Shown here one piece after another: positions 1 through 5,867 of a DNA stretch of 8,693 bases. A program made the position numbers and the translations under genes. The stretch's first letter is position 1. Each line of letters starts with the position of its first letter. This DNA is from Candidatus Aenigmatarchaeota archaeon (GTDB lineage Archaea > Aenigmatarchaeota > Aenigmatarchaeia > QMZS01): NCBI GenBank assembly GCA_003663295.1, contig QMZS01000036.1:1-8693 (forward strand), written 5' to 3'. The notes under the pieces were generated by a model. The model searched no databases, was not told the origin of the DNA, and saw nothing but the letters and a program-made list of their open reading frames with translations.

Positions 1-1
1 A

Positions 2-450
2 AGATTTCCAAACAGGAAAGAACAATTTATAACAGGATTTTCTAAATTTTACATTGAATCTGATTTGCTGGAAAAAATATTGAATGATGCTTATAGGAAC
101 GGACAAAATGGATTTGAATTGAGGGGATAACTTGTCAAAGACGCTCCAGGACTTGGTTATAAATACGGTTCAGGGCTTCTGCAAAGTTGCGGGTATGATT
201 ATCTGGTTCCTGTGGATATCTGAGTGTTAAGATTTCTGGAAGAATATGGATATAAAGTTAAATGCCGGATTACAAAACCGTTGGGGGAATTACGAAAAAA
301 GAATATCCTGAATATGAAAAAATAGTTTCTGGTAGGGCAAAAGATTATGAAGTTTCTCCTGTGGTATTGCAAGCTGCCATATGGCTTGAAGGTTCAGGAA
401 GCGGTGTGTATACCCAAACATCCTTTAATGATTTCCAATATTTATCTTAA
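2..450 (+). pseudogene. Decayed OGG-like HhH-GPD DNA glycosylase (3' part)
   Basis: Working members of this superfamily remove oxidised bases, using a helix-hairpin-helix (HhH) lysine and a downstream aspartate. Three consecutive pieces read as one protein. Frame 2 gives a helical segment up to TAA at 128-130. The same frame then gives the HhH motif DAPGLGYK (lysine codon 161-163) and the GYDYLVPVD block (aspartate codon 215-217), which matches the VPVD-T-H region of OGG enzymes. A TGA at 221-223 interrupts it. RFLEEYGYKV follows, and near 260-262 the frame slips by one base into frame 1, which stays open to TAA at 448-450. Both catalytic residues are still encoded, yet two stops and a frameshift rule out a full-length product. 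The 5' end lies outside the window. The last 20 or so residues look unlike a normal family end. Assembly error could explain one lesion but hardly all three. The family call is motif-based. Confidence 0.75.
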
Positions 451-452
451 GA

Positions 453-1475
453 TTATACCTGAGTACCTCTAACATTCTTCCATCTCCTTTTATCGCTTCC
501 ATCACCCCCAGTTCTCTGGTTTTTACCTTTGCCATATAATTCTCCGTAAATCTTTGCGTGATAATTTTTTAATCCTTTCAGAGATTCTTCATCAAGTTCC
601 CCGCCTGCCAATAAATCTCCTGCTTTTCTAAGTTGATTCTTAACTCTATTAAATTCATTTTGTTTTTCTCTGGAACCGTTCACTTCAAGTTTCCCTGTAT
701 ATTTCATAAAATCATAATTTTTCTTTCTCCTTAAAAGAGCCTGTTCATAAAGAACCATCCAAGCCCCTTCTTCAGTATTATAATTAGGAAGTTTCTCCAC
801 TGCGTCATTTAATTCAAAATCATCTATCAGATAATCTTCCACTTCTTTGGGAGCATAAAACCAAAGAGAATAACAATCATGAATATTGGGTCTCGCAATT
901 ACAGGATAATCTAAAGATGAATAATTTAGTTTCTTTAAGTCCGCGAAATGTTTTAATTCTCCAGTGGTTACTGGATTTTTATTTACGTGGATTATTTTTC
1001 TTCCATCTTTTTCCACAGTTCTCAGAGTAGCATTAGTTAACACGCCTTTCAAAATAGAATCTTCCATTGTTGGTCCTATTGCGGGCAGTTCATTTCTGCA
1101 AAAATGAGTTATAATAGGATTTTTAATTGAGATTCTATATCTCCCGTCTTTTAATTCACGGCACGTAAAATCAACCCCTTCATTGAGCCTGTCACCAAAA
1201 AAATCTATCTGCCTTTCGTCCCATAAACTCCCTATAATAAATTTTCTATCTGGGGTGTGGTGCATTAAATCATAAGTCACGCCAAGAACCTCTCCATAAA
1301 TTTCCTGTTCTTTCAGACTCAAATTGTTTGGATTAAAAGTACCATCTTTTAAATTATCAAATACTGTTGATTTTGCAGGAGAATAATAAGTTAAATTATT
1401 AGGATTAAAAGGATCTTCTTCCAAACCGCTAAAAAAAGAATAATCATCCAATTTAACACCCTTATATTTTTCCAT
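453..1475 (-). CDS. Hypothetical protein, 340 aa, with FNPNNL repeat
   Basis: I do not recognise this protein. It appears soluble, with no signal peptide or membrane helix. The hexapeptide FNPNNL occurs twice near the N-terminus (residues 23-28 and 47-52), exactly 24 residues apart, in an acidic, aromatic-rich stretch. The middle is mixed alpha/beta in composition, with scattered His and Cys but no clustered metal site. Residues from about 250 are charged and probably helical, and the last 25 or so form a Gly/Lys/Arg-rich, probably disordered tail that could contact nucleic acid (inference). The ATG start follows a TATA-like box at 1521-1530, leaving a leader of about 25 bases without a clear GGTG. 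The gene converges on the glycosylase remnant with a 2-base gap and diverges from the zinc-ribbon gene. The long uninterrupted frame supports a real gene; its function is unknown. Confidence 0.8.
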   Translation of the reverse strand: MEKYKGVKLDDYSFFSGLEEDPFNPNNLTYYSPAKSTVFDNLKDGTFNPNNLSLKEQEIYGEVLGVTYDLMHHTPDRKFIIGSLWDERQIDFFGDRLNEGVDFTCRELKDGRYRISIKNPIITHFCRNELPAIGPTMEDSILKGVLTNATLRTVEKDGRKIIHVNKNPVTTGELKHFADLKKLNYSSLDYPVIARPNIHDCYSLWFYAPKEVEDYLIDDFELNDAVEKLPNYNTEEGAWMVLYEQALLRRKKNYDFMKYTGKLEVNGSREKQNEFNRVKNQLRKAGDLLAGGELDEESLKGLKNYHAKIYGELYGKGKNQRTGGDGSDKRRWKNVRGTQV

Positions 1476-1513
1476 TCACTATTTACTCAAAAAATTCATA
1501 TACAAAGCGGGTC

Positions 1514-1530
1514 TTATTTTTATTTTTATA
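1514..1530. promoter_or_regulatory. Divergent TATA-like region
   Basis: This AT-only tract lies in the 63 bases between two divergent starts. Read on the minus strand, TATAAAAATA (1530-1521) is a good archaeal TATA box for the gene starting at 1475, with initiation expected near 1500. Read on the plus strand, TTATTTTTA (1514-1522) is about 21 bases before the ATG at 1539, which suggests a leaderless or nearly leaderless transcript. Start sites are inferred from spacing only. Confidence 0.45.
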
Positions 1531-1538
1531 TTAAGATT

Positions 1539-1832
1539 ATGAAATTAACTAAAATTCAGGAATTTATTGAGAAAAATAATATCCAACCAGGAGATGCTGA
1601 ATATCATACACAAAGAGCTCTTGAGAAAACAGGCAAAATAAGGGTGCTTGCAATTAAAGGAACAGCCCACGCTGAATACATCTGTCCTTACTGCGGACAT
1701 CACGGATACACAACCAAAACATGGAAGAAACCTTTCTCAGTGAATTGCGAAGAATGCGGGAAATTGCTTAGAGTTCAGAAATTAAAATACCTTGTGAAAA
1801 AAGAGATAAAAGAGGCTGAAGGTAAGAAATAA
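1539..1832 (+). CDS. Small zinc-ribbon protein, 97 aa
   Basis: This small basic protein has a C-terminal zinc ribbon: CPYC (Cys49, Cys52) and CEEC (Cys70, Cys73), with 17 residues between the knuckles. The N-terminal 45 or so residues look helical and charged. The last 20 are lysine-rich, ending in repeated KK/EE pairs. Such layouts occur in archaeal nucleic-acid-binding and transcription- or translation-associated zinc ribbons, but no specific partner can be named; RNA or DNA binding is an inference. The motif after the first knuckle, with a conserved-looking WKKPFSV before the second, suggests a defined family, not random cysteine pairs. The start codon has no Shine-Dalgarno sequence and sits about 21 bases after a TATA-like box, so it may be leaderless. 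The gene stands alone, 131 bases before the transporter gene. Confidence 0.8.
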   Translation: MKLTKIQEFIEKNNIQPGDAEYHTQRALEKTGKIRVLAIKGTAHAEYICPYCGHHGYTTKTWKKPFSVNCEECGKLLRVQKLKYLVKKEIKEAEGKK

Positions 1833-1889
1833 TCTTAGATGTCACCATACAAAAATGAAATATCTAATTGAAGCAAAACCTCAGAGGTG

Positions 1890-1896
1890 TATAAAT
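1890..1896 (+). promoter_or_regulatory. TATA-like box before transporter gene
   Basis: TATAAAT sits in an otherwise mixed sequence 68 bases before the EamA start. Archaeal spacing of about 25 bases predicts initiation near 1918, giving a leader of roughly 45 bases that would contain the GGGGT/ACCCC hairpin. This is placement by spacing only. Confidence 0.4.
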
Positions 1897-1900
1897 GAAA

Positions 1901-1960
1901 TCCCCACCGTTCGTTACGCTCACTTCGCAGCAAGCTACGGGGTATTAAACCCCTTGGGAA
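1901..1960 (+). repeat. GC-rich hairpin element, possible dispersed repeat
   Basis: This stretch is clearly richer in G and C than its surroundings. GGGGT at 1939-1943 and ACCCC at 1949-1953 form a perfect 5-bp stem with a 5-base loop. The same G run can instead pair upstream: ACGGGG (1937-1942) with CC-a-CCGT (1904-1910), a 6-bp stem with one bulged A. The two pairings exclude each other. The composition and position suggest a REP-like or insertion-derived element, or a 5' leader structure controlling the transporter whose ATG follows 10 bases after the last stem. No copy is visible elsewhere in the window, so repeat status is unproven. Confidence 0.4.
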
Positions 1961-1963
1961 ATA

Positions 1964-2836
1964 ATGGTTATGGAACTCTGGTTAATCTTGGGAATATTGA
2001 GTTATTTATTATATGCAATTTCAACAAGTATAGACAAGTACCTAATGAATCATAAATTTGATCCAATATTAACAAATACAATTAAAATGTTCTTTGATGA
2101 AATTATTCTACTTTTAGCAGGAATACTTTTTTTGGAATTTACAATCCCTTTTGGTTTTAACCTGTTTTTTATTTTTCTGTTGGGTTTGCTTTATGCAACC
2201 TCCGGTATATTATATTTTGAGTCACTAAAATTAGATGATGTTACTGAGATTATTCCTTATTTTCAGTCATTTTCCATTTTACTAATTTTCATATCTTCAC
2301 TAATCTTTTTTAAGGAAACTGCAACATTCATCAATTACTTTGGAATTATCCTGATTTTAATTGGTGTTTATTTTATACTTTCAAAAAAGGGGTTTAAATT
2401 ACTTTCCCTCAATAAGGGAATTTATTTAATTTCTATTGTTATAATACTCGGGGTTACTTATACAATTCTAACCAAAAGTTTGTTATACAATATAAAACCT
2501 ATCAATCTTTCAATTTTAATGTATTTTTTTGCTACAATCATTTTAAGTGGCTATGTTTTAGTATTTCAGAAAAAGTTAATAACTAAAACCAAAGAATTAG
2601 TTAAACCTAAAAATTTAACAAAAATAATTATAACTTCATTTTTTGGAGCTTTTGGAACTTTATTGCTTTATCTGGCACTTTCAATAGGGGATGCTTCAAA
2701 AGTATATCCCATAGCAGGAGCACAATCTATGTTTATTTTTATAATAGGGGTGATTTTCTTAAAAGAGAAATTTTATTGGCACAGATTAATTGGGATTATA
2801 TTTATTTTTATAGGAATTTATTTTGTTTCTATCTAA
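1964..2836 (+). CDS. EamA (drug/metabolite transporter) family permease
   Basis: This 290-residue, very hydrophobic inner-membrane protein has about ten transmembrane helices in two similar halves (roughly residues 5-140 and 150-290), the usual size and layout of the EamA/DMT superfamily. Each half ends with the typical pattern of a charged FKE or LKEK loop, an aromatic, and a final hydrophobic helix of the GIILILIGVYFIL / GIIFIFIGIYFVSI type. Family members export or import small metabolites such as amino acids, nucleosides or sugars; the substrate cannot be read from sequence. ATG 1964 is chosen as the first start; ATG 1970 (giving MELW) is equally possible. The frame upstream is closed by a stop at 1946-1948. 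No clear Shine-Dalgarno is present; the hairpin element lies immediately upstream. It converges on adk. Confidence 0.88.
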   Translation: MVMELWLILGILSYLLYAISTSIDKYLMNHKFDPILTNTIKMFFDEIILLLAGILFLEFTIPFGFNLFFIFLLGLLYATSGILYFESLKLDDVTEIIPYFQSFSILLIFISSLIFFKETATFINYFGIILILIGVYFILSKKGFKLLSLNKGIYLISIVIILGVTYTILTKSLLYNIKPINLSILMYFFATIILSGYVLVFQKKLITKTKELVKPKNLTKIIITSFFGAFGTLLLYLALSIGDASKVYPIAGAQSMFIFIIGVIFLKEKFYWHRLIGIIFIFIGIYFVSI

Positions 2837-2848
2837 GAATTATATAAT

Positions 2849-2857
2849 GGAAAAAGG
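2849..2857 (-). terminator. Possible T-tract terminator after adk
   Basis: The 52-base convergent gap between the transporter and adk contains CCTTTTTCC on the minus strand, about 32 bases after the adk stop. Archaeal termination commonly uses T tracts, but one run of five Ts is weak evidence. No stem-loop is evident. Confidence 0.25.
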
Positions 2858-2888
2858 AGAAATAAATATAGAATATCACAATATAAAT

Positions 2889-3497
2889 TTATTTTTCCAG
2901 TTCTTTGCAAATATCATCAAACACTTTCTGTATATTCTGTTCCCCATCCACAGTGATTAATCGGTCCTTGTAGAACTCAAGCAAGGGTTGTGTCTGCTCA
3001 TTGAACACCGTTAATCTTGTCCTGATAACATCTTCCTTATCGTCTTCCCTCAAAGTCAGTTCGCCCCCGCATCCGCACTTATCATCTATTGGAGGGTTGG
3101 TGATTAAATTATAATTTCTCCCGCACTTTGCGCACACTCTCCGGTTTGAAATTCTATCCACAATCGCTTCTTCGCTTACTTTCAAATAAATCACCCGGTC
3201 AAGTCTTTTGTTTTTCTCTTTCAGAAAGTTTTCCAAAGTCTCTGCTTGATTCAGGTTTCTTGGATATCCATCAAGAATAAAATTGTCCTTGTCTCCGATT
3301 TCCTTGAATATCAATTTTGCAACAAGTTCATCAGGAACCAGTTTTCCAGTTGAAGTATATTTTTTTATTTCATCATCATTGATTTTCCTGAATAAATCTC
3401 CTGGAGACGGGATTGGGGTTAATTCAAATTTTTCCGCAAGTTCAGTTATCTGGGTTCCTTTTCCTGAGCCTGGTGGTCCGAAAATTAATAATATCAT
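2889..3497 (-). CDS. adk: Adenylate kinase, zinc-LID type
   Basis: This enzyme catalyses ATP + AMP to 2 ADP in the cytosol. The protein has 202 residues: P-loop GPPGSGKGTQ (7-16), the AMP-binding segment ending GDLFR (33-37), DGYPRNLNQAE (76-86), a zinc-finger LID, then REDDKEDVIRTRL (150-162). LID cysteines are Cys122, Cys125, Cys141 and Cys143, so the second pair is C-x-C instead of the usual C-x-x-C. At residue 32 a proline stands where bacterial enzymes have the AMP-contacting threonine of STGD. The architecture is the bacterial long form, not the short archaeal AdkA. The ATG overlaps the nacA stop by ATGA, which suggests translational coupling. All core catalytic arginines appear present (Arg37, Arg80, Arg119, Arg150, Arg161). 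Confidence 0.96.
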   Translation of the reverse strand: MILLIFGPPGSGKGTQITELAEKFELTPIPSPGDLFRKINDDEIKKYTSTGKLVPDELVAKLIFKEIGDKDNFILDGYPRNLNQAETLENFLKEKNKRLDRVIYLKVSEEAIVDRISNRRVCAKCGRNYNLITNPPIDDKCGCGGELTLREDDKEDVIRTRLTVFNEQTQPLLEFYKDRLITVDGEQNIQKVFDDICKELEK

Positions 3498-3814
3498 TCT
3501 TGGGCTTTCTTAATTGCTAAAATAACATCTCCAGTAGCTTCCAGCAATTTCTGTGCTTCTTCTTTTGAAACATTAGTTTTCTGAACAATTAAATCAATAT
3601 CTTCTTCATTGATTTTTCCCTGTTCCACAACTTCCCCCGCAATCTGGAAGGTTTGCTGTCCCTGCATTTTTATGGCTGTTACCTGAGGATTTTTTATGAG
3701 AATATCTTTTTCAGGGGTTTTAATAATTACTTCAATAGCATCAATATTATCTAGCTGCATACCCATTTGTCTTGCCATTTTTTCCATTTGTTTTGGGTTT
3801 ATATTTGGGAACAT
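3494..3814 (-). CDS. nac: Nascent polypeptide-associated complex protein (archaeal NAC)
   Basis: Archaeal NAC is a homodimer that binds the ribosome near the exit tunnel and meets nascent chains. The 106 residues show the family order: an N-terminal NPKQMEKMARQMGM segment (6-19), a NAC beta-barrel domain (about 20-65, with the pattern TAIKMQGQQTFQIAGE), and a C-terminal UBA domain (about 70-104) beginning INEEDIDLIVQKTNVSKEEA. Length and domain order match archaeal family members. The stop is TGA, four bases overlapping the adk start, so the two genes are very likely one transcript. A TATA-like TTAAATAAAA at 3831-3840 lies about 22 bases upstream of the ATG, and no Shine-Dalgarno is seen, which fits a leaderless mRNA. 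Confidence 0.95.
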   Translation of the reverse strand: MFPNINPKQMEKMARQMGMQLDNIDAIEVIIKTPEKDILIKNPQVTAIKMQGQQTFQIAGEVVEQGKINEEDIDLIVQKTNVSKEEAQKLLEATGDVILAIKKAQE

Positions 3815-3830
3815 AATTATTGTTTAAATT

Positions 3831-3840
3831 TTTTATTTAA
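3831..3840 (-). promoter_or_regulatory. TATA-like box for nac-adk
   Basis: The minus strand reads TTAAATAAAA, centred about 22 bases before the nac ATG. The spacing predicts initiation at or next to the start codon. The box lies over the end of the tiny 33-codon frame upstream, so the two could not both be under strong selection at this point. Confidence 0.4.
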
Positions 3841-3938
3841 TGATTTGAATTTATCCTAAAACAGGTTTTTATCTCCTGCGCAATTAATTCTTTTGTCAAT
3901 TTGTTGTTTCTTTTGCTAAATCCAAATATATCTCTCAT
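3837..3938 (-). CDS. Tiny frame, 33 aa, doubtful
   Basis: This short frame begins MRDIFGFSKRNNKLTKEL and ends in TAA at 3837-3839. Its ATG overlaps the TGA of the preceding remnant frame (3935-3937) as ATGA, the same coupling seen between nac and adk. It is basic and could be a small peptide, but no family is recognised, and the frame runs into the probable nac promoter. It may simply be the 3' debris of a decayed gene. Confidence 0.25.
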   Translation of the reverse strand: MRDIFGFSKRNNKLTKELIAQEIKTCFRINSNH

Positions 3939-4069
3939 TTGTCTGCTTCAATTTTTTGCAGGTTTCCCTGAATAATCAATCCCCTGTCCGCAATTCCTTC
4001 CAAGGCTGATTTGCCCGCAGTGTTGCCTTCATATAGGTCATGATACCAATTAATTAATATCCAAAACAA
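3935..4069 (-). pseudogene. Unassigned coding remnant, in frame after a stop
   Basis: Directly after the TAA of the 134-residue gene, the same frame stays open for 44 codons and then ends in TGA (3935-3937). From about residue 10 the product looks protein-like: HDLYEGNTAGKSALEGIADR, then a short hydrophobic strand and a charged end. There is no in-frame ATG; only a TTG (4067-4069) follows the stop. I do not recognise the family. It may be the 3' end of a lost gene, or a C-terminal extension cut off by a new stop. An out-of-frame ATG at 4041 gives a poor peptide. Confidence 0.35.
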
Positions 4070-4474
4070 TTATTTCTTAACCAACTCAGGCATTTTCATT
4101 GGAGAGGGCAACTGCAAATCATCCGCAATTTTTACGCTCTGAACCAAACATTTCTTGAAAATATAGTTAATTACCTTCAATGAAGTTTTTTCATCAAATT
4201 TCTTTTCTTTTTTCCATTGGATTAAAATTTCTTCCTGATTTTTATCAGTATATAACAATTCGCCTCCAATATTTATTTTTGCATTTGTTGGCTCGTACTT
4301 GGTCTTAGATTCAAATTCAATTACAAGAACTTTTGTCTTATTCCCGGCGATTTCAAGGTCTTTCTCCACAATATTCTTTATTTTTGGCAATGAAGAAGAT
4401 ATTTTTAACTCTCCTTTTGGAACTCCTCCAATAGAGCCTTCAATATTAGCTATCCTGAAACTTAAGATTCCCAT
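4070..4474 (-). CDS. Conserved-looking hypothetical protein, 134 aa
   Basis: This soluble protein of 134 residues has alternating hydrophobic and charged strands (SFRIANIEGSIGG, KTKVLVIEFESKTKY, AKINIGGELLYT, EEILIQWKKEKKF) followed by one helix (about 92-110) and a C-terminal LPSPMKMPELVKK. A beta-rich sheet plus a helix and a proline-containing end is reminiscent of SecB-like small chaperones, but I see no diagnostic motif and make no functional claim. A TATA-like box (4493-4500) about 22 bases upstream fits a leaderless start. It lies upstream of the remnant frames and nac-adk on the same strand, and its frame continues past the stop for 44 codons. Confidence 0.72.
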   Translation of the reverse strand: MGILSFRIANIEGSIGGVPKGELKISSSLPKIKNIVEKDLEIAGNKTKVLVIEFESKTKYEPTNAKINIGGELLYTDKNQEEILIQWKKEKKFDEKTSLKVINYIFKKCLVQSVKIADDLQLPSPMKMPELVKK

Positions 4475-4492
4475 ATAACAAGATTAATAAAA

Positions 4493-4500
4493 TTAATAAA
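4493..4500 (-). promoter_or_regulatory. TATA-like box for 134-aa gene
   Basis: The minus strand reads TTTATTAA, centred about 22 bases upstream of the ATG at 4474, which predicts initiation at the start codon. It follows the T-tract terminator of the preceding gene, so the two genes are probably separate transcripts. Confidence 0.45.
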
Positions 4501-4515
4501 TAGATAACACTATCC

Positions 4516-4540
4516 AAAAAATCAACAAAAATTAAAAAAA
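4516..4540 (-). terminator. Oligo-T terminator after 96-aa gene
   Basis: Immediately after the stop at 4541-4543 the minus strand has three T runs, of seven (4540-4534), five (4531-4527) and six (4521-4516). Serial T tracts without a stem-loop are the usual archaeal termination signal. Confidence 0.55.
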
Positions 4541-4831
4541 TTAAAATTTCACAAGACTCTTAATAAGTTTGTCTTTTTCATCATTGTAGGTTGTGAACAT
4601 GCCCCCAAGAACTTTTTCTATATGGTCTAATCTGTTTTCTAATTTATTCATTACTCTCTTCATTTCCACAAGACCGCACCAAACCTGAGCAACCTGCACA
4701 TTATCAGAGGTTCTATAAGCACATCTATGTTTTCTTATTGATTCTAATAATTCATTTAGTTCCTGCTCTGATTCTACTGACAAACATTCTTTCCAGTCTG
4801 CTTTTTTACCATTCGTACCTAAATCTAGCAT
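4541..4831 (-). CDS. Small coiled-coil hypothetical protein, 96 aa
   Basis: This 96-residue protein is mostly helical. Residues about 20-35 form an acidic amphipathic helix (ESEQELNELLESI). A middle segment around residues 40-54 reads YRTSDNVQVAQVWCGLVEM, and residues about 55-76 form a coiled coil (MKRVMNKLENRLDHIEKVL). The pattern 'S/T-x-N-V-x-A-Q-x-W' before a coiled coil resembles small conserved proteins I associate with DPANN genomes, but no function is known to me. The start is well supported: GGTGA lies 4 bases before the ATG, and a TATA-like TATTTAAA (4869-4862) about 34 bases upstream leaves a leader of about ten bases. It diverges from the pilin-like gene and ends in an oligo-T terminator. 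Confidence 0.78.
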   Translation of the reverse strand: MLDLGTNGKKADWKECLSVESEQELNELLESIRKHRCAYRTSDNVQVAQVWCGLVEMKRVMNKLENRLDHIEKVLGGMFTTYNDEKDKLIKSLVKF

Positions 4832-4835
4832 TTTT

Positions 4836-4840
4836 TCACC
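4836..4840 (-). promoter_or_regulatory. GGTGA ribosome-binding site
   Basis: GGTGA sits 4 bases before the ATG at 4831, the canonical archaeal Shine-Dalgarno. It fixes the start of the 96-aa gene and is the only clear one among the genes here. Confidence 0.7.
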
Positions 4841-4946
4841 TAAATTAATTAAGAAAAAAACTTTAAATACTAATTAAAATAAAGTAGTAACATCTTATTA
4901 CTTATTTAAAATACTAGTTATACTGGGAAAGGTTCCAACAAATTAC

Positions 4947-4960
4947 TTTATATATAAATA
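4947..4960 (+). promoter_or_regulatory. TATA-like box for pilin-like gene
   Basis: TTTATATATAAATA lies just before the ATG at 4970. Its centre is only 16-20 bases upstream, slightly short for a leaderless start. A second box, TTTAAAAT at 4905-4912, would give a leader of about 37 bases. No Shine-Dalgarno is visible. Confidence 0.4.
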
Positions 4961-4969
4961 AATATAATT

Positions 4970-5830
4970 ATGTTCAAAGGTGTTACTCCTGTAATTGCAA
5001 TTATTTTATTAACTGGAGTTACTCTTGGAGGTATTATATCCGCTTATATTGGAATTATCAGTTTAACCAATGATATTGAATACAATATTGAAAAATCCGT
5101 ACTGGAAGAATTTGATGCCAGAGGGGCAAATCTTAAAGTTGATGTTTTTGGAAACTGTAAGATTTACCTGAGAAATACAGGGACAAAAGATATACCTATG
5201 GAAGCAATCAGCCTTTACCTGGATGATCAACCAGTAAAATACGAGCCTTCAACAGGAATTATTAAAATAAATAATGTTACCGAAATTACTTTTTCCGGTT
5301 TAAATTACAAAAGATATGATGTGAAAATAAAATTAATGGGTAAATTACTAGAACAAGGTTATATGATTTGCAGTGGCGGGGCTCCGGTATATGACTTCTC
5401 TTGTTCTATAAGACATTTAACATGTAATACGGGAGAAACAGAAATTTTAGCGCTTTCAGCTTTAACTAATGGATTTGCGGAATTGGTGACCGAAGGAAAT
5501 TATAATTATCTATTATGTTGCGATAATATTAGTTCTGTAAAAACTGTGCCAAACCATGATTGTGGCGGTTCTTACACAGGTCTTATAAGTTTATCAGGTA
5601 ACACAAATGCTCTTGTTGAAAAATTTAATTTACCCGGAGGTTTTACCAATAAAACCAGTATCTGCGTAGAATTTAATGACAACGCAAGATTGGAATGTAC
5701 CCGCACCACCTCAAGTAATTGCGACAGTTGGAACTGGAAGAAATTAGTTTCAGCTTCAGGAATTACAAACGCAAATATAGGAAATGCATCTGCATACCCC
5801 AATAATGTATTGTGTTGCACAGTTTATTAA
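4970..5830 (+). CDS. Cysteine-rich type IV pilin/archaellin-like surface protein
   Basis: This 286-residue protein is probably exported and held by a single N-terminal helix. It starts MFKG then VTPVIAIILLTGV, a class III (prepilin) signal: Lys3-Gly4 just before the hydrophobic helix (about 5-30), the site cut by archaeal prepilin peptidases. Residues about 50-130 look like a beta-sandwich domain (NCKIYLRNTGTKDIP, typical of Ig-like or CARDB folds). The C-terminal half carries three related modules, each with a small-residue strand, Thr-Asn, about 13-20 variable residues and a Cys or Cys-Cys end: 161-184, 206-232 and 260-283. Twelve cysteines in all suggest disulfide-stabilised extracellular domains. 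It may be a minor pilin or an adhesin; no pilus assembly genes lie nearby. The promoter is described separately. Confidence 0.82.
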   Translation: MFKGVTPVIAIILLTGVTLGGIISAYIGIISLTNDIEYNIEKSVLEEFDARGANLKVDVFGNCKIYLRNTGTKDIPMEAISLYLDDQPVKYEPSTGIIKINNVTEITFSGLNYKRYDVKIKLMGKLLEQGYMICSGGAPVYDFSCSIRHLTCNTGETEILALSALTNGFAELVTEGNYNYLLCCDNISSVKTVPNHDCGGSYTGLISLSGNTNALVEKFNLPGGFTNKTSICVEFNDNARLECTRTTSSNCDSWNWKKLVSASGITNANIGNASAYPNNVLCCTVY

Positions 5831-5867
5831 TTGCATTTTCAACCTCAACTCTTCAGAATATGATTCT

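Noticed and set aside
1855..2055. 66-codon plus-strand frame across the hairpin element
   Set aside because: It overlaps the transporter's first helix in another frame and runs through the GC-rich element; its composition gives no protein pattern.
3283..3513. 76-codon frame antisense to adenylate kinase
   Set aside because: Lies wholly against conserved adk codons; a by-product of codon bias.
5572..5820. 82-codon frame antisense to the pilin-like gene
   Set aside because: The sense strand has a coherent signal peptide and repeat modules; the antisense frame has no recognisable features.
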